A DNA stretch of 64,000 bases from an uncultured Oscillospiraceae bacterium. Its GTDB lineage: Bacteria; Bacillota; Clostridia; Oscillospirales; Oscillospiraceae. Positions 1 through 7,323 of this stretch are shown here, piece by piece. Each line of letters starts with the position of its first letter. Positions within the stretch are counted from its first letter, which is position 1. The stretch covers positions 1 to 64,000 of the forward strand of contig CAJTWF010000007.1 of assembly GCA_910579965.1 (NCBI GenBank), in the 5' to 3' direction. Made by a program: the position numbers and the translations under genes. The notes under the pieces were generated by a model. The model did not search any database. It was not told where the DNA came from and worked only from the letters and a program-made list of their open reading frames with translations.

Positions 1-1249
1 TTCCATTTTCAACCCCTCGCACAATCGCCGTCTTTGAAGCTAATAATGTCATTTCCTTCCAATCCGAAGCCGGAACAATCAATATATCAACATTATCTTT
101 ACCTGCCTGCTGTATTTTTGACAAGAAAGCCATATCAGAACATATAAACGGTGCAACTCTCCCATAGTCTGTATCGAAGCTTTTTAGTACGCCATCTCCT
201 TTCTGGCACAGTTCTCCGATTGAACGTCCATGCTTAAAATATTCGGATATTAATTCTCCTTGCGGATTAAATGCCACGGTTTTATTTTCCTTTAAGTCCA
301 CATAAGGCGTTTTCACCAGTAACGAAACAATCAAATATATTTCTTCCTGTTTTGCCATATCCGACGCCTGTTGTAGCAGCATATCTTCATCTTGTTTTAG
401 AACCGCTCCATTCAGTTCCGACCAAAAAACAATCTTTGCACCTGCTTGTGCCTCCAACTCGGTTTTTAGGAGAAGTTCATCAGCTACTGATGATAGTTTG
501 CTCCGTGCATTTGTAATATTTTCATCAGTAAATGTATTGGTATAAAATGTAGAATATACATCTTCGTCATTATATAACAGCTCGGAAATAGGAACGGTTA
601 CTCCGGCGATCGTAACGCTTTTACCTGAATTTCCTGCAAAATGAAACATAACAACGCCATAGACAAATACCAAGCCAATTACAGAACCATATACGATTAT
701 GTATTTTCCGATGTATTCTTTTTTGCTCCTATTGTTCCAAATCCATACGGCCATTACCGCCGTCCAATACATTAAAAAGGTGATTCCGTAAATCCCTGTT
801 ACCGTTACTATTTGCAGCAGATATAGATTTTGGTATTGTGTATAAGCGTCAGACAGCCCTCCCGATATAGGGTATATCAGATAAATGATATACTCTATTG
901 ATACCATTATACTCGCAAAAATAATAGTATCTTGAAATCTCATTTTTGATTTCGACCAGTAGATATATGGTAAAACCTTCAGAAAAGACAGCAGGACTGC
1001 TGCCACTATACATATCTTTATATCCATTCCAATGGCTCTCCAAAACTGGACAATAAAACCAATGGCATATATTGAACTAATTATAAGGTAGACTTTTCGA
1101 GTCCGATTAAGATAAATCATACACAGAAACAAAATCGGATAAATCCACGCAAAAATCGGAATACACCATTCTCCGTTGGACATTATATAAACTAAAAAAC
1201 TTAATATCACGAAAACTGAAAAGCGTTTATTTTCTAAAGTTTTTTTCAT
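1..1249 (-). CDS. Apolipoprotein N-acyltransferase-like membrane nitrilase (C-terminus cut by window)
   Basis: This gene is open from an ATG at 1249 to the left edge, giving about 416 residues; the end lies outside. The first ~170 residues are strongly hydrophobic (about five to six membrane segments). They are followed by a carbon-nitrogen hydrolase domain with the expected catalytic triad: Glu in FWSELN, Lys in EYFKHGRS and Cys in FICSDM. This is the architecture of Lnt, which N-acylates the lipoprotein N-terminal Cys at the membrane. Many Firmicutes carry such homologues with other or unknown acyl acceptors, so the substrate is uncertain. The gene is AT-rich, unlike most of the window, and follows a broken CPBP protease gene by 2 bp, which suggests a transferred pair. 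Confidence 0.75.
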   Translation of the reverse strand, partial: MKKTLENKRFSVFVILSFLVYIMSNGEWCIPIFAWIYPILFLCMIYLNRTRKVYLIISSIYAIGFIVQFWRAIGMDIKICIVAAVLLSFLKVLPYIYWSKSKMRFQDTIIFASIMVSIEYIIYLIYPISGGLSDAYTQYQNLYLLQIVTVTGIYGITFLMYWTAVMAVWIWNNRSKKEYIGKYIIVYGSVIGLVFVYGVVMFHFAGNSGKSVTIAGVTVPISELLYNDEDVYSTFYTNTFTDENITNARSKLSSVADELLLKTELEAQAGAKIVFWSELNGAVLKQDEDMLLQQASDMAKQEEIYLIVSLLVKTPYVDLKENKTVAFNPQGELISEYFKHGRSIGELCQKGDGVLKSFDTDYGRVAPFICSDMAFLSKIQQAGKDNVDILIVPASDWKEMTLLASKTAIVRGVENG

Positions 1250-1251
1250 AT

Positions 1252-1664
1252 TTATAACACTCTCCTAAATACTGGCCTTTGGCGCTCTTTGCTCCCCGAT
1301 AAATGGGGGCTATAGTAAGAACCTATAGCAATAAAAAGATAGATATACAAGTATTTCCGGTTTAATCTTAGATACATTACACCGCTAAGAACAGAAAATA
1401 TCATAGCAGAAATTCTGTTCCATATTTCAAGACCTGCCCCTCTTGACACAAAATGAAACGCTCCCCATGTCATGGCCAATATAATACCGCCAAAAGGAAT
1501 TGGGCTTTCTTTTTTCAACAGAGTTTCAATCGCTTTTTGCCCGTATTTAGAGTAACAAGCAGCACTTCAAATATATAGTATAAATATTGCGCGCAAAATT
1601 GGAATACAGTTTTACCCTGTGCTTCTCCGACAATTTTTAATGTATGCCAATCAATGAAAGTCAT
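1252..1664 (-). pseudogene. CPBP-family intramembrane protease, frameshifted
   Basis: Reading leftward from an ATG at 1664, one frame encodes a plausible N-terminal part (MTFIDWHTLKIVG, then a hydrophobic YLYYIFEVLLV). Near 1550-1565 the reading shifts into another frame, which continues as YGQKAIETLLKKESPIPFGG, WGAFHFVSRG and a hydrophobic tail ending at 1252. The FH in WGAFHFVS resembles motif 2 of CPBP (Abi) glutamic intramembrane proteases. The upstream EExxxR motif is not evident. The frameshift, the short length (~135 codons against 200 or more) and a garbled C-terminus indicate a decayed gene. The AT-rich composition matches the Lnt-like gene immediately downstream on the same strand. 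Confidence 0.55.
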
Positions 1665-1792
1665 ACCCTATGAAATTTCGATTTGCCAAGCTGATTATAG
1701 CACACAGGTATTATGGCATCAACCTGGTTTTGCAGAAACTGCAAGATAATACCTCAGCAACACTTTTTAAAAGAGACCGGCCTGCCCGGCAC

Positions 1793-1821
1793 TTGACAAG
1801 GGTGGCCCGGATTCCTATACT
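1793..1821 (+). promoter_or_regulatory. Sigma-A promoter for citC
   Basis: TTGACA at 1793-1798 and TATACT at 1816-1821 are separated by exactly 17 bp and lie 35 bp before the citC start. It marks the border between AT-rich DNA on the left and GC-rich DNA on the right. Confidence 0.75.
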
Positions 1822-1855
1822 ATATCTCATTACGCGGTGCGATGGAGGAGGCGCT

Positions 1856-2884
1856 ATGGAGTACGGATACAGTCTGGAGGTGGCCAGCCCCCCGGCGGGG
1901 TGGGTCCTGGAGGAGCTGAAGGCATTTCTGACCGGCGCGGGGCTGGGCTTTGCGTCGGGGATCGAGCACACGGCCCTGGTCCGGGACGGCGGGGGCCGGA
2001 TCGCGGCGGCCGCATCCCTGGCGGGGAATGTGGTCAAGTGCGTGGCCGTGGACCCGGCCCTCCAGGGGGAGGGCCTTACGGCCACCCTGCTCACCGCCCT
2101 GCGGCAGAAAGCCCTGGCGGCGGGGCGGCGGCGGCTTTTTCTCTACACCAAGCCGGAGAACCGGCCCCAGTTTACCGCCCTGGGCTTCCACGAGGTGGCC
2201 CGGGCCGGGGAGGCGGTGCTCATGGAAGACCGGCGGGACGGGTTTGACCGGTGGGCCCAGTCGATTCGGTCCCCGGCGGCCCGGGGGATCGTGGGCGCGG
2301 CGGTGCTCAACTGCAACCCCATGACATTGGGACACAAGTACCTCATTGAGGAGGCGGCCCGGACCTGCGGCTTTCTCTACGTGCTGGTGGTCAGCGAGGA
2401 CCGGAGCGCCGTGCCGGCCGCGGACCGCCGGGCCATTGTGGAGGCGGTGTGCCGGGACATGCCCAGCGTGGCCGTGGCGGGTACGGGGGAGTATCTCATC
2501 TCCTCCGCCACCTTCCCGGACTACTTCCTCAAGGACCGGACCCGGGCCGGGGCGGTGTGGGCGGACCTGGACATTGCCGTGTTCTGCCGTCTGGCCCGGA
2601 CCCTGGGCGTCACCCGCCGCTTCGTGGGCAGCGAGCCCTTCTGCCCGGTGACGGCGGCCTACAACCGGGCCATGGCGGCGGCTCTGCCGGAGCAGGGCGT
2701 GGAGCTGGTGGAGCTGGACCGCCTGGAGCGGGGGGGCCAGGCCGTCAGCGCCACCGCAGTTCGGGGGCTGGTCCGCGCCGGCCGCTGGCGGGAGACCGAA
2801 CCTCTGGTGCCGGCGGAGACCTTCGCCTGGCTTGCCCGGGAGGAGAACCGGCGGCTGCTTCTGGAGCGGGCGGGGGAGGCATAG
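1856..2884 (+). CDS. citC: [Citrate (pro-3S)-lyase] ligase
   Basis: This 342-residue protein matches the usual CitC length and layout. An N-terminal GNAT-like domain contains VDPALQGEGLTATLL. A nucleotidylyltransferase domain follows from about residue 150, with the nucleotide-binding T/HxGH motif in NPMTLGHKYLIEEAA and a GSEPFC segment near residue 258. CitC activates citrate lyase by ATP-dependent acetylation of the thiol on the ACP subunit's prosthetic group. ATG 1856 is chosen because GGAGGAG sits 6-7 bp upstream and a good promoter lies before it. The lyase genes citD, citE and citF, normally adjacent, are not in this window, so CitC is an orphan here and its target must be encoded elsewhere or be another ACP-like protein. 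Confidence 0.85.
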   Translation: MEYGYSLEVASPPAGWVLEELKAFLTGAGLGFASGIEHTALVRDGGGRIAAAASLAGNVVKCVAVDPALQGEGLTATLLTALRQKALAAGRRRLFLYTKPENRPQFTALGFHEVARAGEAVLMEDRRDGFDRWAQSIRSPAARGIVGAAVLNCNPMTLGHKYLIEEAARTCGFLYVLVVSEDRSAVPAADRRAIVEAVCRDMPSVAVAGTGEYLISSATFPDYFLKDRTRAGAVWADLDIAVFCRLARTLGVTRRFVGSEPFCPVTAAYNRAMAAALPEQGVELVELDRLERGGQAVSATAVRGLVRAGRWRETEPLVPAETFAWLAREENRRLLLERAGEA

Positions 2885-2982
2885 CGGCTTTCGGGCCGCT
2901 GGCGAGGATCGTTAGAAGGGGCGGGCGATGCGCGCCCCTGCAGGAGGATGCGTTTTTCGGGAGATTGTTTTCTGTGATATAC

Positions 2983-3023
2983 AGCCGGTTCCGGTTGAAA
3001 AACCGGACCGGCTTTGCTATACT
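2983..3023 (+). promoter_or_regulatory. Promoter embedded in an inverted repeat, upstream of the molybdopterin-binding protein
   Basis: TTGAAA at 2995-3000 and TATACT at 3018-3023 have a 17-bp spacer. The -35 hexamer lies in the loop of an inverted repeat with arms 2983-2996 and 3001-3013 (AGCCGGTTCCGGTT / AACCGGACCGGCT, one bulge). The hairpin could be a weak citC terminator or an operator; no U-tract follows. Confidence 0.6.
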
Positions 3024-3058
3024 GGCTCTGATAGTTTTACAGACAAGGAGGACCGACG

Positions 3059-4078
3059 ATGAAGCTGATTCCAGTCAGGGACGCGGTGGGACATGTGCTC
3101 TGCCACGATATGACCCAGATCATACCGGGCCAGTACAAGGACGCCCGCTTCCGCAAGGGCCACGTGGTCCGGGAGGAGGACGTCCCGGTGCTGCTGCGCA
3201 TGGGAAAGGAGCACCTGTACGTCTGGGAGATGATCCCCGGCATGGTCCACGAGGACGCCGCCGCGGCCCGGCTGTGCGCCCTGTGCCAGGGGGAGCACAT
3301 GGACCCCGGACCGGTGAAGGAGGGCAAGATTCAGCTCACCGCCGCCATAGACGGCCTGTTCCGGGTGGACGCCCGGCGGCTCTATGAGATCAACCTGCTG
3401 GGGGAGCTGATGATTGCCACCCGCCACGGCGGCACGGCGGTGCGCCGGGGGGACGCGCTGTGCGGGACCCGGGTGATCCCCCTGGTGATCGGAGAGGAGA
3501 AGCTGGCCCGGGCGGAGGCCATCGGCGGCGGGCGGCCCCTCCTGGAGCTGCTGCCCTGGAAAATACGCACCGCCGGCATTGTCACCACCGGCAGCGAGGT
3601 GGCCAGGGGGCTGATACAGGACGCGTTCACCCCGGTGGTGGAGGCGAAGCTGGCGGAATTTGGCATTGCCGTCACAGCCCGGCGGGTGGTGGAGGACGGC
3701 GAGGAGCGGGTGGCCCGGGCCATCGCGGAGGTGCGGGAGGCGGGGGCGGAGCTGGTCCTGTGCACCGGCGGCATGAGCGTGGACCCCGACGACAGCACCC
3801 CGGCGGCCATCCGCCGCAGCGGCGCCCGGGTGGTCTCCTACGGCGCGCCGGTCCTCCCCGGGGCCATGGTCCTGCTGGGCTATTTTGACGACGGGGTCCC
3901 CGTCCTGGGTCTCCCCGGGTGCGTCATGTACGCCCGGCGCACGGTCCTTGACCTGCTCCTGCCCTCCCTGGCCGCCGGCGCGGCCGTCACCCGGGAGGAG
4001 ATCGCCGCCCTGGGGGAGGGGGGACTGTGCCTGGGGTGCGGGACCTGCACCTTCCCCAGCTGCGGGTTCGGGAAGTGA
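3059..4078 (+). CDS. MoeA-like molybdopterin-binding protein with Cys-rich C-terminus
   Basis: This 339-residue protein has a central-to-C-terminal molybdenum cofactor biosynthesis (MogA/MoeA) fold. TTGSEVARG near residue 177 and CTGGMSVDPDD near residue 235 are the pterin/phosphate-binding loops of that family. The N-terminus (MKLIPVRDAVGHVLCHDMTQI) resembles MoeA domain starts, but the protein is shorter than full MoeA (~400). The last 18 residues are Cys-rich (CLGCGTCTFPSC then GFGK), which could bind metal. A role in molybdenum cofactor insertion or storage is inferred, consistent with yqeB and yqeC (selenium-dependent molybdenum hydroxylase maturation) elsewhere in the window. AAGGAGG sits 8 bp before the start. 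Confidence 0.75.
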   Translation: MKLIPVRDAVGHVLCHDMTQIIPGQYKDARFRKGHVVREEDVPVLLRMGKEHLYVWEMIPGMVHEDAAAARLCALCQGEHMDPGPVKEGKIQLTAAIDGLFRVDARRLYEINLLGELMIATRHGGTAVRRGDALCGTRVIPLVIGEEKLARAEAIGGGRPLLELLPWKIRTAGIVTTGSEVARGLIQDAFTPVVEAKLAEFGIAVTARRVVEDGEERVARAIAEVREAGAELVLCTGGMSVDPDDSTPAAIRRSGARVVSYGAPVLPGAMVLLGYFDDGVPVLGLPGCVMYARRTVLDLLLPSLAAGAAVTREEIAALGEGGLCLGCGTCTFPSCGFGK

Positions 4079-4193
4079 GCGCCTGTATTCATAGCCGGTT
4101 TTTTCGCCCAATCCAATAAAGAGCGCAAAAGAAGCTTTCCCCGGCCGCCGGGATATGGTACAATAGAGCATCAAAGTGAGAGGGGTATTTTCC

Positions 4194-5048
4194 ATGGAAA
4201 CGCGAGAGAAGCTTACAGATTTTCTGATGATTACGGTGGGCACCGTCATCTGCGCGGCGGCGGTGTTCTTTTTCCTCATCCCCAGCAGCCTCACCGTGGG
4301 CAGCATCTCCGGCCTGGCCATTATCCTCAGCAACCTCATTCCCCTGTCCATCTCCGTCATCACCTTCATCCTCAACGTGGGACTGCTGCTGCTGGGCTTC
4401 CTGCTCATCGGCCGGGAGTTCGGCACCAAGACCGTGTACACCTCCGTGCTGGTGCCGGCGGTGCTGTGGATTTTGGAGCGGGTCTTTCCCAACAACCAGT
4501 CCATCATGGGCGATCCCTTTCTGGACATGATCTGCTTCCTCTTTGTGGTCAGCATCGGCCAGACCATGCTGTTCGTGAAAAATGCCTCCTCCGGCGGCCT
4601 GGACGTGGTGGCCAAGCTGCTCAACAAGTTCTTCCGCATGGAGCTGGGCAAGGCGGTGTCCGTGGCGGGCATGTGCGTGGCCCTGTCCTCCGCCTTCCTC
4701 TACGACGCCAAAACCGTCATGCTCAGCGTCCTGGGCACCTACCTCAACGGCATTGTCCTGGACCACTTCATCTTCGGCTTTGACCAGAAGCGCCGGGTGT
4801 GCATCATGTCCAGCAAGCTGGAGGAGCTGCGGCAGTTCATCCTCAACGATCTCCACAGCGGCGCAACCATCTACGAGAGCACCGGCGCCTATGACAACGC
4901 CCCCCGGAAGGAGATCATTGTCATTGTCAACAAGAACGAGTACTCCCGTCTGATGAGCTACGTGGAGAAGACGGACCCCAAGGCCTTTATCACGGTCTAC
5001 GCGGTCAGCGCCGTGTCCTACCAGCCCAAGCCCAGGGATGCGAAATAG
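4194..5048 (+). CDS. YitT family membrane protein (DUF161/DUF2179)
   Basis: This 284-residue protein has five to six transmembrane segments in its first ~190 residues, followed by a soluble ~85-residue DUF2179 domain (RRVCIMSSKLEELRQFI ... EIIVIVNKNEYSRL ... DPKAFITV). That is the standard YitT layout; the function of the family is not established. ATG 4194 fits a GAGAGGGG ribosome-binding site 8 bp upstream better than the in-frame GTG at 4176, which lies before that site. It is followed by a strong bidirectional hairpin. Confidence 0.85.
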   Translation: METREKLTDFLMITVGTVICAAAVFFFLIPSSLTVGSISGLAIILSNLIPLSISVITFILNVGLLLLGFLLIGREFGTKTVYTSVLVPAVLWILERVFPNNQSIMGDPFLDMICFLFVVSIGQTMLFVKNASSGGLDVVAKLLNKFFRMELGKAVSVAGMCVALSSAFLYDAKTVMLSVLGTYLNGIVLDHFIFGFDQKRRVCIMSSKLEELRQFILNDLHSGATIYESTGAYDNAPRKEIIVIVNKNEYSRLMSYVEKTDPKAFITVYAVSAVSYQPKPRDAK

Positions 5049-5056
5049 AGAGCGAG

Positions 5057-5088
5057 AATGCCCGGCTGGATTATTCCAGCCGGGCATT
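5057..5088. terminator. Bidirectional terminator hairpin
   Basis: A perfect 13-bp stem (AATGCCCGGCTGG / CCAGCCGGGCATT) with a 6-nt loop lies between convergent yitT and the repeat protein at 5116-6309, so it can serve both. Confidence 0.75.
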
Positions 5089-5115
5089 CCCTATTGTGAG
5101 AAGTGTGTTAGCAGA

Positions 5116-6309
5116 TTACATCTGATAGAAGGCGGTCTTGATGACGGCCTCATCCTCCCGGGCCTCCTCCGGCGGGACCTCAGCGCCCAGGTTTACCACG
5201 TTCTCCGTCACAGCCTCGACGGCGGCCCGCTGCTCCTCCGTGCAGACGACGCTCACGCAGTTGGCGATGCTCACCAGCCGCTCCCGGAGCAGGGCGGTTG
5301 TCACGTCCTCCTCAATGCACACGTCCACGCAGCTCTCCACGGACAGGCCGCTCTCCGCCTGCTCCAGCACGGCCCGGCTCACCGTCACGGGCGTGGACCT
5401 GTTCCGGATCACCGTGCCGCCCATGGTCCGCAGCCGCTGGTACTCCGCGCAGCTGCTGCGGACCGCCGCGGCCTCGCTCCGCACGGCCTGCACGTCCCCG
5501 GCGACACGGAGGAAGGTGAACCGCTCCAGCAGCGCCCCCTTCCCCTCCGCCACGTACAGGCTGCCCAGCAGGTACAGCTTCCCGCCGCAGCGGTCCGCCA
5601 GCTCCTCGTCCAGGTCCGCGTCGTCCTTGACCAGGGCGCAGCCGTCGGGCAGGACGGTGATCTCCGTCTCCTGGTCAAAGAGGGGCACGGCCGCCTCCGC
5701 CAGGCTCTCCGCCACCAGCAGGCTGGGCGTGGAGAAGCGGACGTTTTTGGCCGCCAGGGCCGCGAAATCCAGGGCCGGGTCCAGGGCCGCGATCCGGCCG
5801 GCGGCGTAGTACAGCGCCCCCTCCCGGGCCCGCAGGCGGAAGGTCCGGTCCAGCACGGCGGTCCTCTTCAGCCGGATGCACCCGTCAGGATAGGACTCGA
5901 TCACTCCGTTCATCATCAGGCCGGCCAGCAGGGGCATTATGCTCTTGGGACAGGACACCTTGCCGTTGACAGTGATGCCCACATAATTTTTCAGCTCCGC
6001 CTCGCAGCCTGGGGCGATGTCCAGCTTGCCGTTGACCATCAGGTAGAGCTTGCAGTCCGGGGCAGCCTGACCGGGGACGATCTCCGTTTTGCCGTTGACG
6101 GTGGTGACCTTCGCGCCGCCCTCTATCTCCTGTATGCTGGCCGCATTGATCTCCGCGCCGTACCGGCTCAGGGCCTCCCGGCTCTCCGGGGTGGTCAGCA
6201 GCACGCCGCAGCGCAGCTGCACCTTGTCATAGCCGGCCAAGGTCTCCTCCGTCACCCTGCGGGCGTCGCACACGGCGGCCCGCACAGACAGCATGGCTTT
6301 CTTCTCCAT
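5116..6309 (-). CDS. Uncharacterised VNGK-repeat protein coupled to a sigma factor
   Basis: I do not recognise a named family. The 397-residue protein has no signal peptide or membrane segment. Its N-terminal third contains spaced repeats ending in VNGK: TTVNGKTEIVPG, LMVNGKLDIAPG and ITVNGKVSCPK, each followed by a short beta-like stretch. Further residues alternate short hydrophobic and polar strands, consistent with a bactofilin-like or other beta-solenoid fold, which is inference. ATG 6309 is preferred over an upstream in-frame ATG at 6324 because GGAGG sits 8 bp before it. The gene begins 35 bp after the sigma-factor stop, so both are probably one operon. This makes it a candidate effector or modulator of that sigma factor. 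Confidence 0.6.
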   Translation of the reverse strand: MEKKAMLSVRAAVCDARRVTEETLAGYDKVQLRCGVLLTTPESREALSRYGAEINAASIQEIEGGAKVTTVNGKTEIVPGQAAPDCKLYLMVNGKLDIAPGCEAELKNYVGITVNGKVSCPKSIMPLLAGLMMNGVIESYPDGCIRLKRTAVLDRTFRLRAREGALYYAAGRIAALDPALDFAALAAKNVRFSTPSLLVAESLAEAAVPLFDQETEITVLPDGCALVKDDADLDEELADRCGGKLYLLGSLYVAEGKGALLERFTFLRVAGDVQAVRSEAAAVRSSCAEYQRLRTMGGTVIRNRSTPVTVSRAVLEQAESGLSVESCVDVCIEEDVTTALLRERLVSIANCVSVVCTEEQRAAVEAVTENVVNLGAEVPPEEAREDEAVIKTAFYQM

Positions 6310-6344
6310 ATTGACAACCTCCATGTTGTTTTTATTATTGAATT

Positions 6345-6812
6345 CTAATTGTTCTCCTGATACCAGCTTACCAGCTTCCGCCGGGCCGAGGCCAGCCGGG
6401 AGCGGACCGTGGACGGGGACAGGTCAAACAGCTCCCCCAGCTCCGTGGCGTTGTACCCGGCAAAGGCCCGCAGGGAGAAGAGGGCCCGCTCCGTCTCCGG
6501 CAGGCGGTCCACCAGCTGGGCCACCGCCACGGCGGTGAGGTCCTCCTCAAAGCCGGCCAGGGCCAGCTGCTCCTCCTCCGCCGGGGTCTCCCGGGCCTGC
6601 CGCCGCACCCGGTCCACGGCCAGGTTCTTGGCCGTGCGGTACAGCCAGGCCCGCCGCTGGGCCCGGTTCAGGGGCTCCAGGTCCTCCAGGTGGTCCATGG
6701 CCCGCAGAAAGGTCTCCTGGACCAGGTCCTCCGCCGCTGCCGGACTGCGGACCCGGGCGGTACACCAGCCCAGAAGCTGGTCATAGAAATCGGTGTAGAG
6801 TTCTTCCGCCAT
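6345..6812 (-). CDS. ECF-type RNA polymerase sigma factor
   Basis: This 155-residue protein carries sigma-70 region 2 (DFYDQLLGW ... AEDLVQETFLRAMDHL ... RAWLYRTAKNLAVDRVRRQ) and region 4 (LPETERALFSLRAFAGYNATELGELF, then an HTH SPSTVRSRLASARRKLV). The linker between them is short, as in group 4 (ECF) factors. ATG 6812 has AAAGGAA upstream; longer in-frame starts lack a site. It is followed at 35 bp by the VNGK-repeat protein rather than by a typical membrane anti-sigma factor. TGAAAA near 6919-6914 and CGTCAA near 6899-6894 on the minus strand vaguely resemble an ECF promoter, though the spacing is short. Confidence 0.85.
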   Translation of the reverse strand: MAEELYTDFYDQLLGWCTARVRSPAAAEDLVQETFLRAMDHLEDLEPLNRAQRRAWLYRTAKNLAVDRVRRQARETPAEEEQLALAGFEEDLTAVAVAQLVDRLPETERALFSLRAFAGYNATELGELFDLSPSTVRSRLASARRKLVSWYQENN

Positions 6813-6930
6813 AGCAGGGGTTCCTTTCCGCATGTCTGCTCTGTCCTTCGAAATGGCCGCTTCACCCATAAGACGTTTGGGCGGGGCAAAGTGTTGACGA
6901 AAAAACAAAAATTTTTTCACCCCTCCTTTC

Positions 6931-6987
6931 TTGACAGCCCTGTCCGTTTATGTTAGTATTATGTTATGCGATATATCGCGGCACATA
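6931..6987 (+). promoter_or_regulatory. padR promoter and 28-bp dyad operator
   Basis: TTGACA at 6931-6936 and TAGTAT at 6954-6959 are 17 bp apart. Immediately downstream a dyad centred at 6973.5 has TATGT (6960-6964) and ACATA (6983-6987) outer arms around the perfect palindrome GCGATATATCGC (6968-6979). TATGT/ACATA half-sites are typical of PadR repressors, so autoregulation is likely. Confidence 0.65.
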
Positions 6988-7011
6988 ATAGAACGGAGAG
7001 GAGGCGGCGGC

Positions 7012-7323
7012 ATGACAGATCAGGGGCCCATGACCGAGGCCATGTACTACATTCTGCTGGCCCTGCTGCGCCCCGGTCACGGCTACGGCATGATGCGGCG
7101 GATCCAGGAGCTGTCCGGCGGGCGGCTGGTGATGGGGCCGGGGACCCTCTACGGCGTGCTGGCCCGGATGAACCGGGAGGAGCTCATTGTCCTTACCGGC
7201 GAGGAGGGGCGGCGGAAGAACTACGCCATCACCCCGGCAGGCAGGAGCGCCCTGCTGGCGGAGTACGCCCGGCTCAAGCGGATGGTGGCGGACGGAGACA
7301 TCTTGGAGGAGGCGGAGAGATGA
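7012..7323 (+). CDS. PadR family transcriptional regulator
   Basis: This 103-residue protein is a typical short PadR (subfamily 2) winged-helix protein. It begins MTDQGPMTEAMYYILLALL, followed by GHGYGMMRRIQELSGG, the wing region GPGTLYGVLARMNREELI and RRKNYAITPAGRSALLAEY. ATG 7012 follows AGAGGAGGCGG. The stop overlaps the next ATG (ATGA at 7320-7323), coupling it to the DUF2812 membrane protein. Such pairs are common in Firmicutes: the PadR protein represses its partner and itself until a signal, often an antimicrobial, appears. The dyad just upstream fits that role. Confidence 0.88.
   Translation: MTDQGPMTEAMYYILLALLRPGHGYGMMRRIQELSGGRLVMGPGTLYGVLARMNREELIVLTGEEGRRKNYAITPAGRSALLAEYARLKRMVADGDILEEAER

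Noticed and set aside
3017..4672. 551-codon minus-strand frame across the molybdopterin-binding protein and yitT
   Set aside because: It spans two good plus-strand genes and a promoter, and its composition (Pro/Gly/Arg/Gln) is that of an antisense shadow.
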